A stretch of DNA of 64,000 nucleotides from Myxococcus hansupus (GCF_000280925.3 NZ_CP012109.1:8142501-8206500), one strand, 5' to 3'. Counted from the stretch's first letter, positions 23,438 through 33,202 are shown. The notes: generated by a model from the sequence alone, not told the origin. Program-made: numbers and translations.

Positions 23438-23621
23438 GGGGCCGGTTGTACCCGGATTCCATCGCGTCGTCACTGGCACGACGCTCGCCTGCCTGGGTGC
23501 TTGTGAAGGCGGGGGCGCGGACGTGACCGGAATCGGGACAGGATTGTCAGGTGTGTCAGGGAGCACCCGGTGTCAGGGATGGATTGTGCGCTCGCGTCAT
23601 GGCGCGGCATCGGAGGTTTCC

Positions 23622-24068
23622 ATGTCCCATGTCATCCGCTTCTACAGCGTCACCGACACGTGCGGCTGGTGCTCGAACTTCGCGCCCTACCCCATCCGAC
23701 TCAACGGCAAGACCTGGCCCACGAGCGAGCACTACTTCCAGGCACAGAAGTTCGCGGCCCCGGCCGACCAGGAAGCGGTCCGCAACGCCCGGACTCCGAT
23801 GCTCGCCGCGCGGATGGGCAGAGACCGCAAACGTAAGCTTCGGCGTGATTGGGAGTCCGTGAAGGTTTCCGTGATGCGGCAGGCAGTCCAAGCCAAGTTC
23901 ACCCAGCACGCGCAGCTCGCGAGGCTCCTGCTCGACACGGGCGAGGCCACGCTCATCGAACATACCGAGCAGGATGATGACTGGGGTGATGGCGGAGACG
24001 GCCATGGACGGAACATGCTGGGACGCATCCTCATGGAGGTCCGTGAGGCCCTGAGCCAACGCACATGA
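23622..24068 (+). CDS. NADAR family protein (YbiA-like)
   Basis: 148 residues, standard size. The family marks are FSNF-like WCSNFAPYPI, WPTSEHYFQAQKF (the SEHYFQAQKF signature), and the end segment WGDGGDGHGRNMLGRILMEVRE. NADAR proteins are N-glycosidases or ADP-ribose-handling enzymes linked to NAD and riboflavin intermediates; E. coli YbiA acts in riboflavin side-product removal. GGAGG lies six bases before the ATG. It ends in an ATGA overlap with an SDR gene. Confidence 0.9.
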   Translation: MSHVIRFYSVTDTCGWCSNFAPYPIRLNGKTWPTSEHYFQAQKFAAPADQEAVRNARTPMLAARMGRDRKRKLRRDWESVKVSVMRQAVQAKFTQHAQLARLLLDTGEATLIEHTEQDDDWGDGGDGHGRNMLGRILMEVREALSQRT

Positions 24069-24892
24069 GCCTTCCATCTCAACCCCGAGTCGTCGTCACC
24101 GGAGCGGGCAGCGGCCTGGGCCGGGCGCTGTGCGAGGAACTCGCCCGCCGCAAGGCCCGCGTGGTCGTGTCCGATGTGGACACCACCTCCGCCGAGGAGA
24201 CCGCCCTTCGCGTCACGCAGGGGGGCGGTGAGGCGCACGTCGTGAGCTGTGACGTCACCGACGTGGCCCAGGTGGAAGCACTCGCTGACACCGCGACGCG
24301 GGTGTTCGGCGGCGTGGACCTCCTCGTCAACAACGCGGGCGTCGTCAGCGCGGGCGCCGTGGGCGCGCTTCCCCTGGCCGAGTGGAAGCGGGTGCTCGAC
24401 ATCAACCTGTGGGGCGTCATCTACGGCTGCCATGTCTTCGCCCCTCGCATGCGCCTGCAGGGCTCCGGGCACATCCTCAACATCGCCTCGTCCGCAGGGC
24501 TCGTCTATGTGCCGGACCTCGCGGCCTACAACGTCTCCAAGGCGGGCGTCGTCGCGCTCTCCGAGACGCTGCATGTGGAGCTCAAGGCCGCCGGCATCGG
24601 CGTCACCGTGGCGTGCCCCAGCTTCTTCCGGACCAACATCGCCAACATGGGCCGCTACGCCGACGAGACGCTGCGCACCCTTGCCGTCCAGATGGTGGGG
24701 TCAGCCCGCATCGGCCCGGACGTCATCGCGCGCAAGCTCTTGAGCGCCGTGGATGCCCGGAGCCTCTACAGCGTCCCCATGGCGGATGCGCGTTGGGGCT
24801 GGCGCTTGCGCCGGATGTCGCCAGGTCTCTTCCTCCGCACCGTCGCGGCGCTGGACCGCACCGCGCGCGCGTGGCTCCTGCGCAGAGGGTGA
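24065..24892 (+). CDS. short-chain dehydrogenase/reductase
   Basis: 275 residues. Classical SDR: TGAGSGLG (cofactor loop, residues 12-19), NNAG (about 89-92), catalytic Ser in SSAG, YNVSK (Tyr-x3-Lys), and a C-terminal extension of ~50 residues. An Asp at the end of the second strand (VVSDVD) predicts NAD(H) preference. The ATG overlaps the NADAR stop (ATGA), so the two are co-translated. The substrate is unknown. Confidence 0.9.
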   Translation: MSLPSQPRVVVTGAGSGLGRALCEELARRKARVVVSDVDTTSAEETALRVTQGGGEAHVVSCDVTDVAQVEALADTATRVFGGVDLLVNNAGVVSAGAVGALPLAEWKRVLDINLWGVIYGCHVFAPRMRLQGSGHILNIASSAGLVYVPDLAAYNVSKAGVVALSETLHVELKAAGIGVTVACPSFFRTNIANMGRYADETLRTLAVQMVGSARIGPDVIARKLLSAVDARSLYSVPMADARWGWRLRRMSPGLFLRTVAALDRTARAWLLRRG

Positions 24893-25005
24893 CGCCACCC
24901 CACGGCGCCGCCGTGCACAATCCCAGCGGGGTGTGGCTCGCAGAAGGGAGCAATCACAGTCCGCGCATCGCTCTCACGCCCCTGCCGCAGCAGCGCGCTC
25001 GACAG

Positions 25006-26292
25006 TTACAGCTCGAGCATCTGCCGGTACCGCCACGCGGCGCCCATGCTCATCAGCAACGCCGCAAAGGCCACCCACCCGAGCGCGAGCAAGGGCATCC
25101 TCGCGGGTGGCTCCGGCTCTCGCCTGGACCAGACCTGGGTCAACACCAGGCCCACCGCCCCACCCGCGAGCGCGCCCCCCAGATGTGCCGCGCAATCAAT
25201 CGCGCCGCCCGTGCGGGTCATGACCACGGGAAGCAGCGACGGCAGCAGCATTTGAATCGACATCATCTGGAGCTGCACGCGCTCCGGTCCGGGCGGATAC
25301 CGGCGGCTCACCGCCAACAGAGCCCCTAGCAGCGCGGTGACCACGCCGGAGGCTCCCACCGACACCACCGAGACATCGTTGATGGCCATCGACAGGGCGC
25401 CGCCCCCCAGCGCGCCCACCCACAGCAACAGCCCCAACCATGCGCGGCCCACCAGGGTCTCCAGCGTCTGCCCCACGAACCACAGGCAGAAGCCGTTGAA
25501 CAGCAGATGGAAGAGGTCTCCGTGCAGCAACGGCGCCGTCAGCAGCCGCCACCACTGCCCGCCTTCCAGCACCAACCCCGAGTTCACTCCACCCAGCGCC
25601 ACCAACGTCTGCACGCCGAGCGCGAGCGGCCCCTCCCCCTCCGCCCCCAAGCGCAGCAGGTGCTCCGCGATGAAGGCACAGGCCATCGCCACCAGGGAGA
25701 CGTACGTGAGCCAGGGCTTTCGCTCGGGAGGCTCGGCCACGTCCTCGGGCTCCGCCACGCGGCGTGGCGCCGACACCAGGCCTCGCAGATAGCCCCGTGA
25801 CACCTTCGCGCGGCGCCACGTGCTGGCCCAGACCGTCTTCGCGCGGGTGTCCACGTGCATCGCCTGCAGATGCACCTTGTTGAAGAGTCCCAGGCGGAGC
25901 GCGTGCAGCCGCTTCCGGTCCTCTTCGGAGAGCGCGGCGCCTCCGACTTCGATGACCTGCAAGCCCAGGGGAAGCTTCGTCCCACCGACTCCGCCCGTGT
26001 ACTTCAGGCAGTCCTTGCCAATTCGCTCCAAGGCCGCCACGTCGAGGCCGAAGACGCGCGAGGGCGACTGCTCACGGTCAACCACACAGACGATGACGGC
26101 GGACATCCCGTCCGAGTACGTGAGCACCGCGTCTGAAGCAGCCTCCAGGGCCGAGGCCTCGGGGAAGGTCCCCGGCTCGAAGCCCTGCTCCGCCAGGAGC
26201 TTGCGCACGAGGTACACGGCGAAGGACGCATCCTCCTGCTCGGCCGAGGATGATGCGGGCGGCGGTGGCTCGGGCTGAGGCTGCGCGGACAT
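25006..26292 (-). CDS. rhomboid family intramembrane serine protease
   Basis: 428 residues. A soluble N-terminal domain of about 190 residues precedes a rhomboid core with several membrane helices: HLLFNGFCLWF (His/Asn of the oxyanion region), GASGVVTALLG (catalytic Ser in GxSG) and AAHLGGALAG (catalytic His). It cleaves membrane proteins within the bilayer. The N-terminal domain has no motif I recognise. It is divergent from the hydrolase gene at 26455. Confidence 0.9.
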   Translation of the reverse strand: MSAQPQPEPPPPASSSAEQEDASFAVYLVRKLLAEQGFEPGTFPEASALEAASDAVLTYSDGMSAVIVCVVDREQSPSRVFGLDVAALERIGKDCLKYTGGVGGTKLPLGLQVIEVGGAALSEEDRKRLHALRLGLFNKVHLQAMHVDTRAKTVWASTWRRAKVSRGYLRGLVSAPRRVAEPEDVAEPPERKPWLTYVSLVAMACAFIAEHLLRLGAEGEGPLALGVQTLVALGGVNSGLVLEGGQWWRLLTAPLLHGDLFHLLFNGFCLWFVGQTLETLVGRAWLGLLLWVGALGGGALSMAINDVSVVSVGASGVVTALLGALLAVSRRYPPGPERVQLQMMSIQMLLPSLLPVVMTRTGGAIDCAAHLGGALAGGAVGLVLTQVWSRREPEPPARMPLLALGWVAFAALLMSMGAAWRYRQMLEL

Positions 26293-26454
26293 GGGACGGG
26301 AGCCTGCCCGATGCGCCGGAAGCCGCGCCAGTCATCCCCTCCCGGCTCCATTCATCCCCACGAAGAGCCGCTCATGGAGTCTTCGGAGCGCACCTCCAGC
26401 CGGGGCGTACCTTGCCGCTCGCGTCACTCACCCGTTCCGCCCCGGGAGCCTGTC

Positions 26455-27408
26455 ATGCTTTGCCGCCGCGTCCTCTCCTCGCTGTTCGTAATGTCCCTCG
26501 TGTCCGGCTGCGCCTCCACCTCCGGCGCGGAATCCTCCGGCGAAGGCCCCACTGCCTCCGAGTCCGCCACGGCCCGAACGCCAACACCGTTCCACGTCGC
26601 GCGCAGTGGCAAGGGACGACCGGTGGTCTTCATCCCCGGCCTCGCTTCGTCGGGCGATGTCTGGCGTGAAACGGTGGCGCACCTGGGTGGCCAGTACGAT
26701 ATCCACGTCCTCACCCTGGCCGGCTTCGCGGGACAGCCCGCTGTGTCCGCGCCCTTCTTCGAGACACAGCGCCGAGCGGTGGCGGCCTACCTGCATGAGC
26801 AGGGCCTGGAGAACCCCATCCTCGTGGGCCACAGCCTGGGCGGCGTGCTGGCGCTCGCGGTGGCCGCGGACGTCCCCGAGCGCGTCGGTGGCGTGGTGGT
26901 GGTGGACAGCCTGCCCTTCCTCCCCGCGGCGATGTACCCCGGCGCCACGGTGGAGAGCAGCCGCCCCTACGCCGACCAGATGCGCACGCAGATGCGGACC
27001 CAGCCCGTCGCCCAGCGAAACGAAGTGCTGCGGCAGACGCTGCGCCGCTACATCACCGACGAAGCGCAGCAGGACATCGCCTTCGGCTGGGGAACCCGTT
27101 CAGACACCGAGACGGTCGCTCAGGCGATGTACGAACTGATGACCACGGACCTGCGCCCGGAGCTGCCCCGCATCACCGCGCCGACCCTGGTCCTGGGCTC
27201 GTGGATCGCACTGAAGGGCCAGGTGCCGCGCGAGACGATTGAAGCCGTGTACAAGGGCCAGTACGCCGCGCTCACCAGCGCGCGCGTCGTCATGCACGAC
27301 ACGGCCCGGCACTTCCTCATGTGGGACGACCCGCAGGGCTTCTTCCGCGAGTTGGACGGCTTCCTGGGAGCGCACGCCCCCATGGCCCAGGTGGAGCCGC
27401 GCCCGTGA
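26455..27408 (+). CDS. alpha/beta hydrolase lipoprotein
   Basis: 317 residues. The lipoprotein signal ends SLVSGC, with GGGAG-like bases seven before the ATG at 26455. Hydrolase fold: FIPGLASSGDVW (oxyanion loop), GHSLGG (nucleophile Ser), and RHFLMWD near the end (catalytic His). It should be a surface or periplasmic esterase. It is followed by a two-component pair 40 bases downstream. Confidence 0.85.
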   Translation: MLCRRVLSSLFVMSLVSGCASTSGAESSGEGPTASESATARTPTPFHVARSGKGRPVVFIPGLASSGDVWRETVAHLGGQYDIHVLTLAGFAGQPAVSAPFFETQRRAVAAYLHEQGLENPILVGHSLGGVLALAVAADVPERVGGVVVVDSLPFLPAAMYPGATVESSRPYADQMRTQMRTQPVAQRNEVLRQTLRRYITDEAQQDIAFGWGTRSDTETVAQAMYELMTTDLRPELPRITAPTLVLGSWIALKGQVPRETIEAVYKGQYAALTSARVVMHDTARHFLMWDDPQGFFRELDGFLGAHAPMAQVEPRP

Positions 27409-27448
27409 GTGTGGTGGAGTCCCGCTGTCCGCCGTGGGAGTCGCCTCG

Positions 27449-28504
27449 ATGAAGTCCTCGCGTACGCGAACCTGGGTCTACGTGGCCTGTCAGCTCGGAG
27501 GATGGGGCCTCTATGCCCTCATCAACTCCGCGCTGGTCATGATGGCGCCGTCCCGAGCGATACCGGGAGGCCTGGCCGCACTGTGGGCGTTCAGCTTCTG
27601 CGGCGCCCTCATCACGCACCTGGGCCGCGCCGTGCTGCCGCTGCGAGCATGGGCCCGTCTGCCCGTCATCCAACTGGCCCCGCGCATGCTCGTCACGGCC
27701 GTGGGGCTCGGGCTGGTGCAGAACCTGACGCTCCTGGGGCTGAGCGTCTTCGTGTTGCGCCTGTACACGCTGGAGCAGGCCTCGCTCGCGATCTTCTTCG
27801 TCAGCGGCTTCGTCTGGACCATCCTGATGTCCCTGTGGCTGATGCTCTACTTCACGCTCCACGCGGTCGAGCGCGCGCGGACGGTGGAAGTGGAGCGGTG
27901 GAAGCTGGAGGCCGCGGCCCAGTCCGCGGAGCTGCGCTTCCTCAAGTCGCAACTCCAGCCGCACTTCCTCTTCAACTGCCTCAACAGCGTGCGCGCGCTC
28001 ATCTCCGAGGACCCGGCACGCGCACAGGAAGTGGTGACGCGGCTGTCCACGCTGCTGCGCTACGCGCTGTCCTCCCGGGACAAGGAGACTGTCTCCCTGG
28101 AGCAGGAGCTCCAGGTGGTGCGTGACTATCTGGAGCTGGAGGGCGTGCGGCTGGAGAGCCGCCTGCGCGTGCGCGAGGAGGTGGAACCCGCCACGCTGAG
28201 CATGTCCGTGCCCGCCATGCTGGTGCAGACGCTGGTGGAGAACGCCATCAAGCATGGCGTGGCGCAGATGCCCGAAGGCGGAGAGGTGGCCGTCTCCGCG
28301 CGCATCCGCGAAGGCGTGTTGCTGCTCGAGGTCTCCAACACCGCCGCCCCGACGCCCGCGCCCGCGGAGGGCAGCGGCGTGGGCCTGCACAACGCGAGCG
28401 AGCGCCTGCGCCTCTTGTGCGGCACGGGCGCCTCGCTGCACCTGGACCGGACCCTGCCCGCCTTGACCACCGCGCGCGTGCGCATTCCCCTGGCCCTGTC
28501 ATGA
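27449..28504 (+). CDS. LytS/YehU-type sensor histidine kinase
   Basis: 351 residues. Four membrane helices (about 10-145), then a cytoplasmic His_kinase domain (PF06580 type) with LQPHFLFNCLN containing the phosphorylated His, and a HATPase domain with ENAIKHG (N box) and SGVGLHNASERL (G box). No extra sensor domain, so the membrane part likely senses the signal. Its stop overlaps the ATG of the LytTR regulator (ATGA at 28501). Confidence 0.92.
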   Translation: MKSSRTRTWVYVACQLGGWGLYALINSALVMMAPSRAIPGGLAALWAFSFCGALITHLGRAVLPLRAWARLPVIQLAPRMLVTAVGLGLVQNLTLLGLSVFVLRLYTLEQASLAIFFVSGFVWTILMSLWLMLYFTLHAVERARTVEVERWKLEAAAQSAELRFLKSQLQPHFLFNCLNSVRALISEDPARAQEVVTRLSTLLRYALSSRDKETVSLEQELQVVRDYLELEGVRLESRLRVREEVEPATLSMSVPAMLVQTLVENAIKHGVAQMPEGGEVAVSARIREGVLLLEVSNTAAPTPAPAEGSGVGLHNASERLRLLCGTGASLHLDRTLPALTTARVRIPLALS

Positions 28505-29229
28505 GAGCCCTCATCGCCGATGACGAGCGACTGGCCCGCGCAGAGCTGCGCCGACTGCTCGCGGCCTTCCCGGACGTGGAAATCGTGGGCGAGGCCACCC
28601 ACGTGGATGAGACGTGCCGACAGGTGGAAGCGCTGGCTCCCGACCTGCTGCTGCTCGACATCCAGATGCCAGGCGGCACGGGCTTCGACGTGCTCGCGCG
28701 ACTGGAGGAGCCGCCCGACGTCGTCTTCACCACCGCATATGACGTGCACGCCGTGCGCGCCTTCGAGGTGAATGCGCTCGACTTCCTGCTCAAGCCCATT
28801 GAACCGGAGCGGCTCGCCACCGCGCTGGAGCGCGTCCGTCAGCGCGGGCGCGTGGAGTCCGCGCGGTCCACCGTGGGCGTGGCCCCCGCCGCCGGAGCAC
28901 CGCTGGAGCGAGTCTTCGTCCGGGACGGCGAACGCTGCTGGCTGGTGCAGCTCTCGCAAGTGCCCCTCATCACGTCCGAGGGCAACTACGCGCGGCTGAC
29001 GCTGGAGGGACATGAGCCCCTGCTGCTGCGCTCACTGAGCTACCTGGAGGAGCGGCTGGACCCGGCGCGCTTCTTCCGCGCCAGCCGTCAGCACCTCATC
29101 AACCTGGACTTCATCGAGGCCCTGGAGCCCGGTCCGAGCGGCACCCTGGTGGCGCGCTTGCGCGGTGGCCGAGAGGTGGAGATGTCTCGGCGTCAGTCCC
29201 AGCGCTTCCGCGAACGGCTCAGCGTCTGA
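28501..29229 (+). CDS. LytTR-family response regulator
   Basis: 242 residues. The receiver domain 1-115 has DDE, LLLDIQMPG (phospho-Asp), TTAYD and the Lys in FLLKPIEP. The LytTR DNA-binding domain (about 140-240) has ITSEGNYARL, FFRASRQHLINLDFIE and SRRQSQRFRERL. It is the partner of the kinase it overlaps, and both probably control nearby genes such as the hydrolase. Confidence 0.93.
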   Translation: MRALIADDERLARAELRRLLAAFPDVEIVGEATHVDETCRQVEALAPDLLLLDIQMPGGTGFDVLARLEEPPDVVFTTAYDVHAVRAFEVNALDFLLKPIEPERLATALERVRQRGRVESARSTVGVAPAAGAPLERVFVRDGERCWLVQLSQVPLITSEGNYARLTLEGHEPLLLRSLSYLEERLDPARFFRASRQHLINLDFIEALEPGPSGTLVARLRGGREVEMSRRQSQRFRERLSV

Positions 29230-29235
29230 GGCGCG

Positions 29236-29634
29236 TCAGTTGTTGCCGACAGGCACCTTGCCGGAGGTGAGGACCGACGTATCCACCGCGGCCACACCGC
29301 CACGACGACGGCGGATCTGACGCGCGCGGTCTTCCTGTTTCTTGTAGTGCTTCATCATCGCGACCATGTGCGGATCCGACGACTCGCAGTGAAGCTGCGT
29401 CACCTCCTGGTGACGACGGCCCAGCTCCTGCCAGCGGAGCAGCATGGCCTGATTGCCGAGCAGCCGCTCCTCGACGGAGTCGAGCACCGTGTCCATCGCC
29501 TCGCCCTCCGCCTCCAGCACCGCGAGACGCTCCTTGGCCTCCTGCGAGGACGACGCGCACCCCGTTCCCAGGAAAAGACCCACCACCGCTGCCAGCCCGA
29601 GCCACTTCCGCCGAATCCCCACGTCGCCTCCCAC
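29236..29634 (-). CDS. small lipoprotein
   Basis: 132 residues. The signal ends LFLGTGC with a lipobox Cys at about residue 26. The mature part is helical and charged (SQEAKERLAVLEAEGEAMD; KHYKKQEDRARQIRRRRGG), possibly a coiled coil. Convergent with the LytTR regulator, six bases apart. The function is not known. The 220 bases between it and the next gene show nothing. Confidence 0.7.
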   Translation of the reverse strand: MGGDVGIRRKWLGLAAVVGLFLGTGCASSSQEAKERLAVLEAEGEAMDTVLDSVEERLLGNQAMLLRWQELGRRHQEVTQLHCESSDPHMVAMMKHYKKQEDRARQIRRRRGGVAAVDTSVLTSGKVPVGNN

Positions 29635-29855
29635 AGTGTCTCGCGCCGACCGTCGGCTCCTTGAGCGAAACGCAAGCTAGGGAGGGCGCCCTGGAGCGAC
29701 AACCCGCTCCACCGCCCGAGGCAGTCGTTTTTTCAGCAGGCGACGAAAGCCGACACTGGCGACGCGGGGCGCAGGTCGGCACCGGAAGGGTGCGCTCGCA
29801 CACCCGCGTCCACTCGACAACGGAAGGCAGGTGCGCCGCTGTACGGCGGCCCCTC

Positions 29856-31100
29856 CTACTTCGGCACGGCCTTGAGCGAGGCCTTGCCGTCCTTGATGAC
29901 GACCTTGAACTCCACGGCCTTCGCGTTGTGCTGCTTGAGCAGCTCCGGCACCTGCTTGCGCAGCGTGGCCGCCACCGACTCGTAGGAGAGCTTGGACGTG
30001 TCTTCCTGGCAGCGGCGCTTCGCGGTGACGTACGCGTCGTAGACAGCACGCAGCTTGTCGTCGGCCATCCCACCACTGCCCGAAGGCGGCGGCACCGAGG
30101 CGGTCCGCGACGGAGGCGCCGTGCTGACCGTGGCCGCGCCGCCGGGCCTGGAAGGTGGCGGCGCGCTGGCTGCGGCACCCACGACGGAACGCCCCGCGGG
30201 CGGCGTGCTGGCGGAGGCGGGCCGCACGGGAGGAGGTGTGCTCTGCGACGCAGCGGAGCTCGACATCGGAGGCGTGCTGACAGGCGCCTTCGCCGCCATG
30301 CCCGGCGGCGCCGTGGGCGTGCCCCTGGCCGGCGTCCCCGCGACGGGGGCCGTCACGGTGGGAAGGCCTCGCGGGGGCGTGGCGGCCACGGGCGCCACGG
30401 ACGGAATGCCCGTGAGCGGCGCCACGGCCGGCGTGCCTCGCAGCGGCGTGCCCCCCACCGCGGGCGTCAGCGGCGCCACCGCGGGCGTCTTCTGCGGCGT
30501 GCCCCCCACCGCGGCCACCGCGGGCGTCAGCGGCGCCGCGGCCGGGGTGCCCTTGGCGGGGGTTCCCTCCGGCGCCTGGAGGTAGCTGGCGGCCACCTTC
30601 GGCTCGTTGATGGGCCGGGGGCGGATCATCTCCTCCACCTCCTCGAAGTCCATGTCGGAGATGTCCTCGGGCAGCTCGACCACGCCCTTCTGGCTGCCCT
30701 CCGTCGCGGACGTGGGCTTGCGGCCTTCCGCGCGGCGGCGCGCCTTGAAGACATCCCGGCGGTACGTGCCCGCTTCGATTTCCTGGAGCGTGCGAATCCA
30801 CAGCCGCTCGTAGGTGAGGAACTTGTTGTGAAGGCCCGCGACGCGGAACTTCGCCGAGGTGCTGCGGATGAACGCGCCCTTCAGCTTGTTCATCCGCTTC
30901 TTGAGGTCGTCGTGGGCACGCGTGGGCGCCTGCCGCTCGTTGCCCAGGAAGTACTGCTCGTAGAGGTTGCGGAGGACGGCGACCTCCGCTTCCAGGGCCT
31001 CACACTCCTGAAGGACGGCTTCGCTGGAGCCAGGGTCGGCCGGAGAGGACTTACCGGCGAAGCTCTTGGAGGCGGACTGTCGGGCGTCGGGGGGCGGCAT
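29856..31100 (-). CDS. MXAN_5187-type protein with low-complexity middle
   Basis: 414 residues. The N-terminal ~130 residues are helical (coiled-coil-like ECEALEAEVAVLRNLYEQYF). From ~165 to 345 is a Pro/Ala/Thr/Gly-rich linker of near repeats (TPAVAPLTPAVGGTP). The C-terminal ~70 residues (DDKLRAVYDAYVTAKRRCQED...VEFKVVIKDGKASLK) resemble the MXAN_5187 C-terminal domain seen in myxobacteria. No signal peptide. The function is unknown. The linker repeats may vary in number between strains. Confidence 0.7.
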   Translation of the reverse strand: MPPPDARQSASKSFAGKSSPADPGSSEAVLQECEALEAEVAVLRNLYEQYFLGNERQAPTRAHDDLKKRMNKLKGAFIRSTSAKFRVAGLHNKFLTYERLWIRTLQEIEAGTYRRDVFKARRRAEGRKPTSATEGSQKGVVELPEDISDMDFEEVEEMIRPRPINEPKVAASYLQAPEGTPAKGTPAAAPLTPAVAAVGGTPQKTPAVAPLTPAVGGTPLRGTPAVAPLTGIPSVAPVAATPPRGLPTVTAPVAGTPARGTPTAPPGMAAKAPVSTPPMSSSAASQSTPPPVRPASASTPPAGRSVVGAAASAPPPSRPGGAATVSTAPPSRTASVPPPSGSGGMADDKLRAVYDAYVTAKRRCQEDTSKLSYESVAATLRKQVPELLKQHNAKAVEFKVVIKDGKASLKAVPK

Positions 31101-31141
31101 GACTCCTCAGAGTGTCCCCAAGAGGCCCGCGCGATTCAACC

Positions 31142-32446
31142 TCACGCAGCCGAGGGTGTAGGCCCCAAGCCCGCCGCCTCGCTCTCCCGGCGACGGCCCT
31201 TCTGGGCAAGCAGCACCGCGCCAAAGGCGAACATGCACAGCGAGATGACCTGGCTGGTGGAGACATTGTACCACGCCTCCAGGGGCACCGCCGCCGCCAG
31301 GTCCGTGGTCCCCAGGGACTGCAACAGGCCGTGCAGGGTGCCCCGCTCCACGTCCCCGCGGAAGAGTTCAACCGTGCCGCGCAGCACCGCGTAGGCCATC
31401 AGCCAGAGGGCCAGGACGTGCCCGTGGAAGCGGCGGAAGCGCCGGGCGTACAGCAGCCCCACGAAGAGCAGCAGTTGACCGGCGGACTCGAAGAGCTGGG
31501 TCGGATACACCCCCAGGGTGTGGCCCATCTGCGCCGCCCAGTCGGCGATGCGCACCGCGCCCGGAGCGGCGTGGTGGAAGATTTCACCCGTGGCCTCCAC
31601 CACGAAGCGCGTGTCCTGGAGCTGGGACGAATACGCCAGGCTGGACGTGTTTCCCAAACGGCCCAGGAGGTCCTGCGCGATGCCGCTCCCCGGGAAGTGC
31701 ACGGCGGTGGCCGCGTGGGCGGGCGCCACGTCGCCCCAGCAACACCCCGCACCGAAGCAGCCCAGCCGGCCCAGGCACTGGCCCAGCGACACGGTGGGGA
31801 TGCACACGTCGGCGAGCCGCCAGAAGTCGATCTGGTGCATCCGCGCGAAGACAAAGGCCGCCACGGCGGCGCCGATCAGGCCTCCGTAGAAGACGAGCCC
31901 ACCGCCCAGCGAGAGGACCTGCGACCAGTCCTGTGCGTAGTCCCGCCAGTTCACGAGCACGAAGAGGAGCCGGCTGCCGCCGATGCCTCCGAGCAGAATC
32001 CAGACGGTCATGTCCATGACCTGCTCGCGCTTCCTCGGCCCTTCGACATCCACCCACGCGCCGTCCTTCCACTCCAACCGGCGCCATTCGTCCTGCGCCA
32101 GCCGGCCCGCGACCGTCACCGCCGCGATGAAGCCGAGCGCCAGCAACAGGCCATAGGTGTGCAGGGGAATGCCCTCGCCCTTCGCCCCCGGAAAGGCGCC
32201 CGGCGGCAGCGAGTACTGCAAGCCGAACCACGCCAACACCGCGCCCATCAGGCAGTAGCCCGCCGCGCGCAGCAGCCGGTCCTGCGCGGGAACGGGCGCG
32301 CGTACGCCCGTGGCGGCATCCAACGCCCCTTCGGCGCTGCGCCATCCATTGACGGTGACGTAGCCCACCGTGACGGCCGCGAGGACGTACAGCAGGAGCT
32401 GCGACCCAAGCGACGTGAAGGTGAGGTGGACGAGGACGGGGAGCAA
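31142..32446 (-). CDS. lgt: prolipoprotein diacylglyceryl transferase, long form
   Basis: 434 residues, longer than the ~290 of typical Lgt because of N-terminal membrane helices and a loop. The family signature occurs as GRLGCFGAGCCWGD (catalytic region), with YPTQLFES and GLIGAAVAAFVF. The enzyme adds diacylglycerol to the lipobox Cys of lipoproteins in the inner membrane, the first step of maturation. It is upstream of two lspA genes on the same strand, so the first two steps of lipoprotein maturation are encoded together, but the gap and order suggest separate or loose operon use. Confidence 0.85.
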   Translation of the reverse strand: MLPVLVHLTFTSLGSQLLLYVLAAVTVGYVTVNGWRSAEGALDAATGVRAPVPAQDRLLRAAGYCLMGAVLAWFGLQYSLPPGAFPGAKGEGIPLHTYGLLLALGFIAAVTVAGRLAQDEWRRLEWKDGAWVDVEGPRKREQVMDMTVWILLGGIGGSRLLFVLVNWRDYAQDWSQVLSLGGGLVFYGGLIGAAVAAFVFARMHQIDFWRLADVCIPTVSLGQCLGRLGCFGAGCCWGDVAPAHAATAVHFPGSGIAQDLLGRLGNTSSLAYSSQLQDTRFVVEATGEIFHHAAPGAVRIADWAAQMGHTLGVYPTQLFESAGQLLLFVGLLYARRFRRFHGHVLALWLMAYAVLRGTVELFRGDVERGTLHGLLQSLGTTDLAAAVPLEAWYNVSTSQVISLCMFAFGAVLLAQKGRRRESEAAGLGPTPSAA

Positions 32447-32560
32447 GGAGACCTCGCGGCGAGGAGGATGCGCGCGAAGGCTACCTTGCTTGCGCGGACG
32501 GCACGACGGGCATGCGCGCCCATGTGACGACTGCCCGGCCGCTCGGCCTGTTTCGAAGGA

Positions 32561-33169
32561 CTACGCCTTGGACGGCGCCTGGGCGGGCTTCTCCTTGCGG
32601 ACGAAGGCGTCCACCAGGAGCATGCCCACGCCCACGCAGATGGCGGCGTCGGCGACGTTGAACGAAGGCCAGGCGGCCTTGTCGAACCAGTGGGCCTCCA
32701 GGAAGTCGATGACGAAGGCCCGGGCGATGCGGTCGATGTAGTTGCCGAGCGCGCCGCCCAGCACCAGCGGCAGGCCCCACAGCGCCCACTTCTCCTCGGG
32801 GTCCGAGCCCGACAGCTTGCTGAAGTAGAAGGAGATGAGGAGCACCGCGCCCAGGCTCACCACGTGGAAGAGCGGGCCCCGCGTCTCCGGCGACAGGCTG
32901 CGGAACATGCCCCACGCGGCGCCCGGGTTCTCCGCGTAGCGCAGGCGGAAGAAGTTCTCCGACACCTCGATGTGCCGGCGGGGCTGGTAGTGCAGCCCGT
33001 TGAAGCCCTGCGGCGGCGGCGAGGAGTACATCGCGCCCAGGCGCTCGCCCAGGGTCTCCTTGCCATCCATCTGGGTGGTCAGCTCGCGGACGACGACGTA
33101 CTTCGTCCACTGGTCCAGGACGATGACGCTCAGGGCGACGGCGAGGAGGATGATGTATTTGCGCGGCAC
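32561..33169 (-). CDS. lspA: signal peptidase II, copy 1
   Basis: 202 residues. Four membrane helices; the catalytic Asp pair in GNYIDRIARAFVIDF and WPSFNVADAAI. A long loop after the first helix (Gly/Pro-rich, TTQMDGKETLGERL) is shared with the second copy. LspA cleaves lipoprotein signal peptides before the lipidated Cys. The tandem copy is 33203-33829. LspA is the target of the myxobacterial antibiotic myxovirescin, for which extra copies give self-resistance. Confidence 0.9.
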   Translation of the reverse strand: MPRKYIILLAVALSVIVLDQWTKYVVVRELTTQMDGKETLGERLGAMYSSPPPQGFNGLHYQPRRHIEVSENFFRLRYAENPGAAWGMFRSLSPETRGPLFHVVSLGAVLLISFYFSKLSGSDPEEKWALWGLPLVLGGALGNYIDRIARAFVIDFLEAHWFDKAAWPSFNVADAAICVGVGMLLVDAFVRKEKPAQAPSKA

Positions 33170-33202
33170 GGGCCGGGACTTACACCAGCCACCACCCCTC
33201 CG

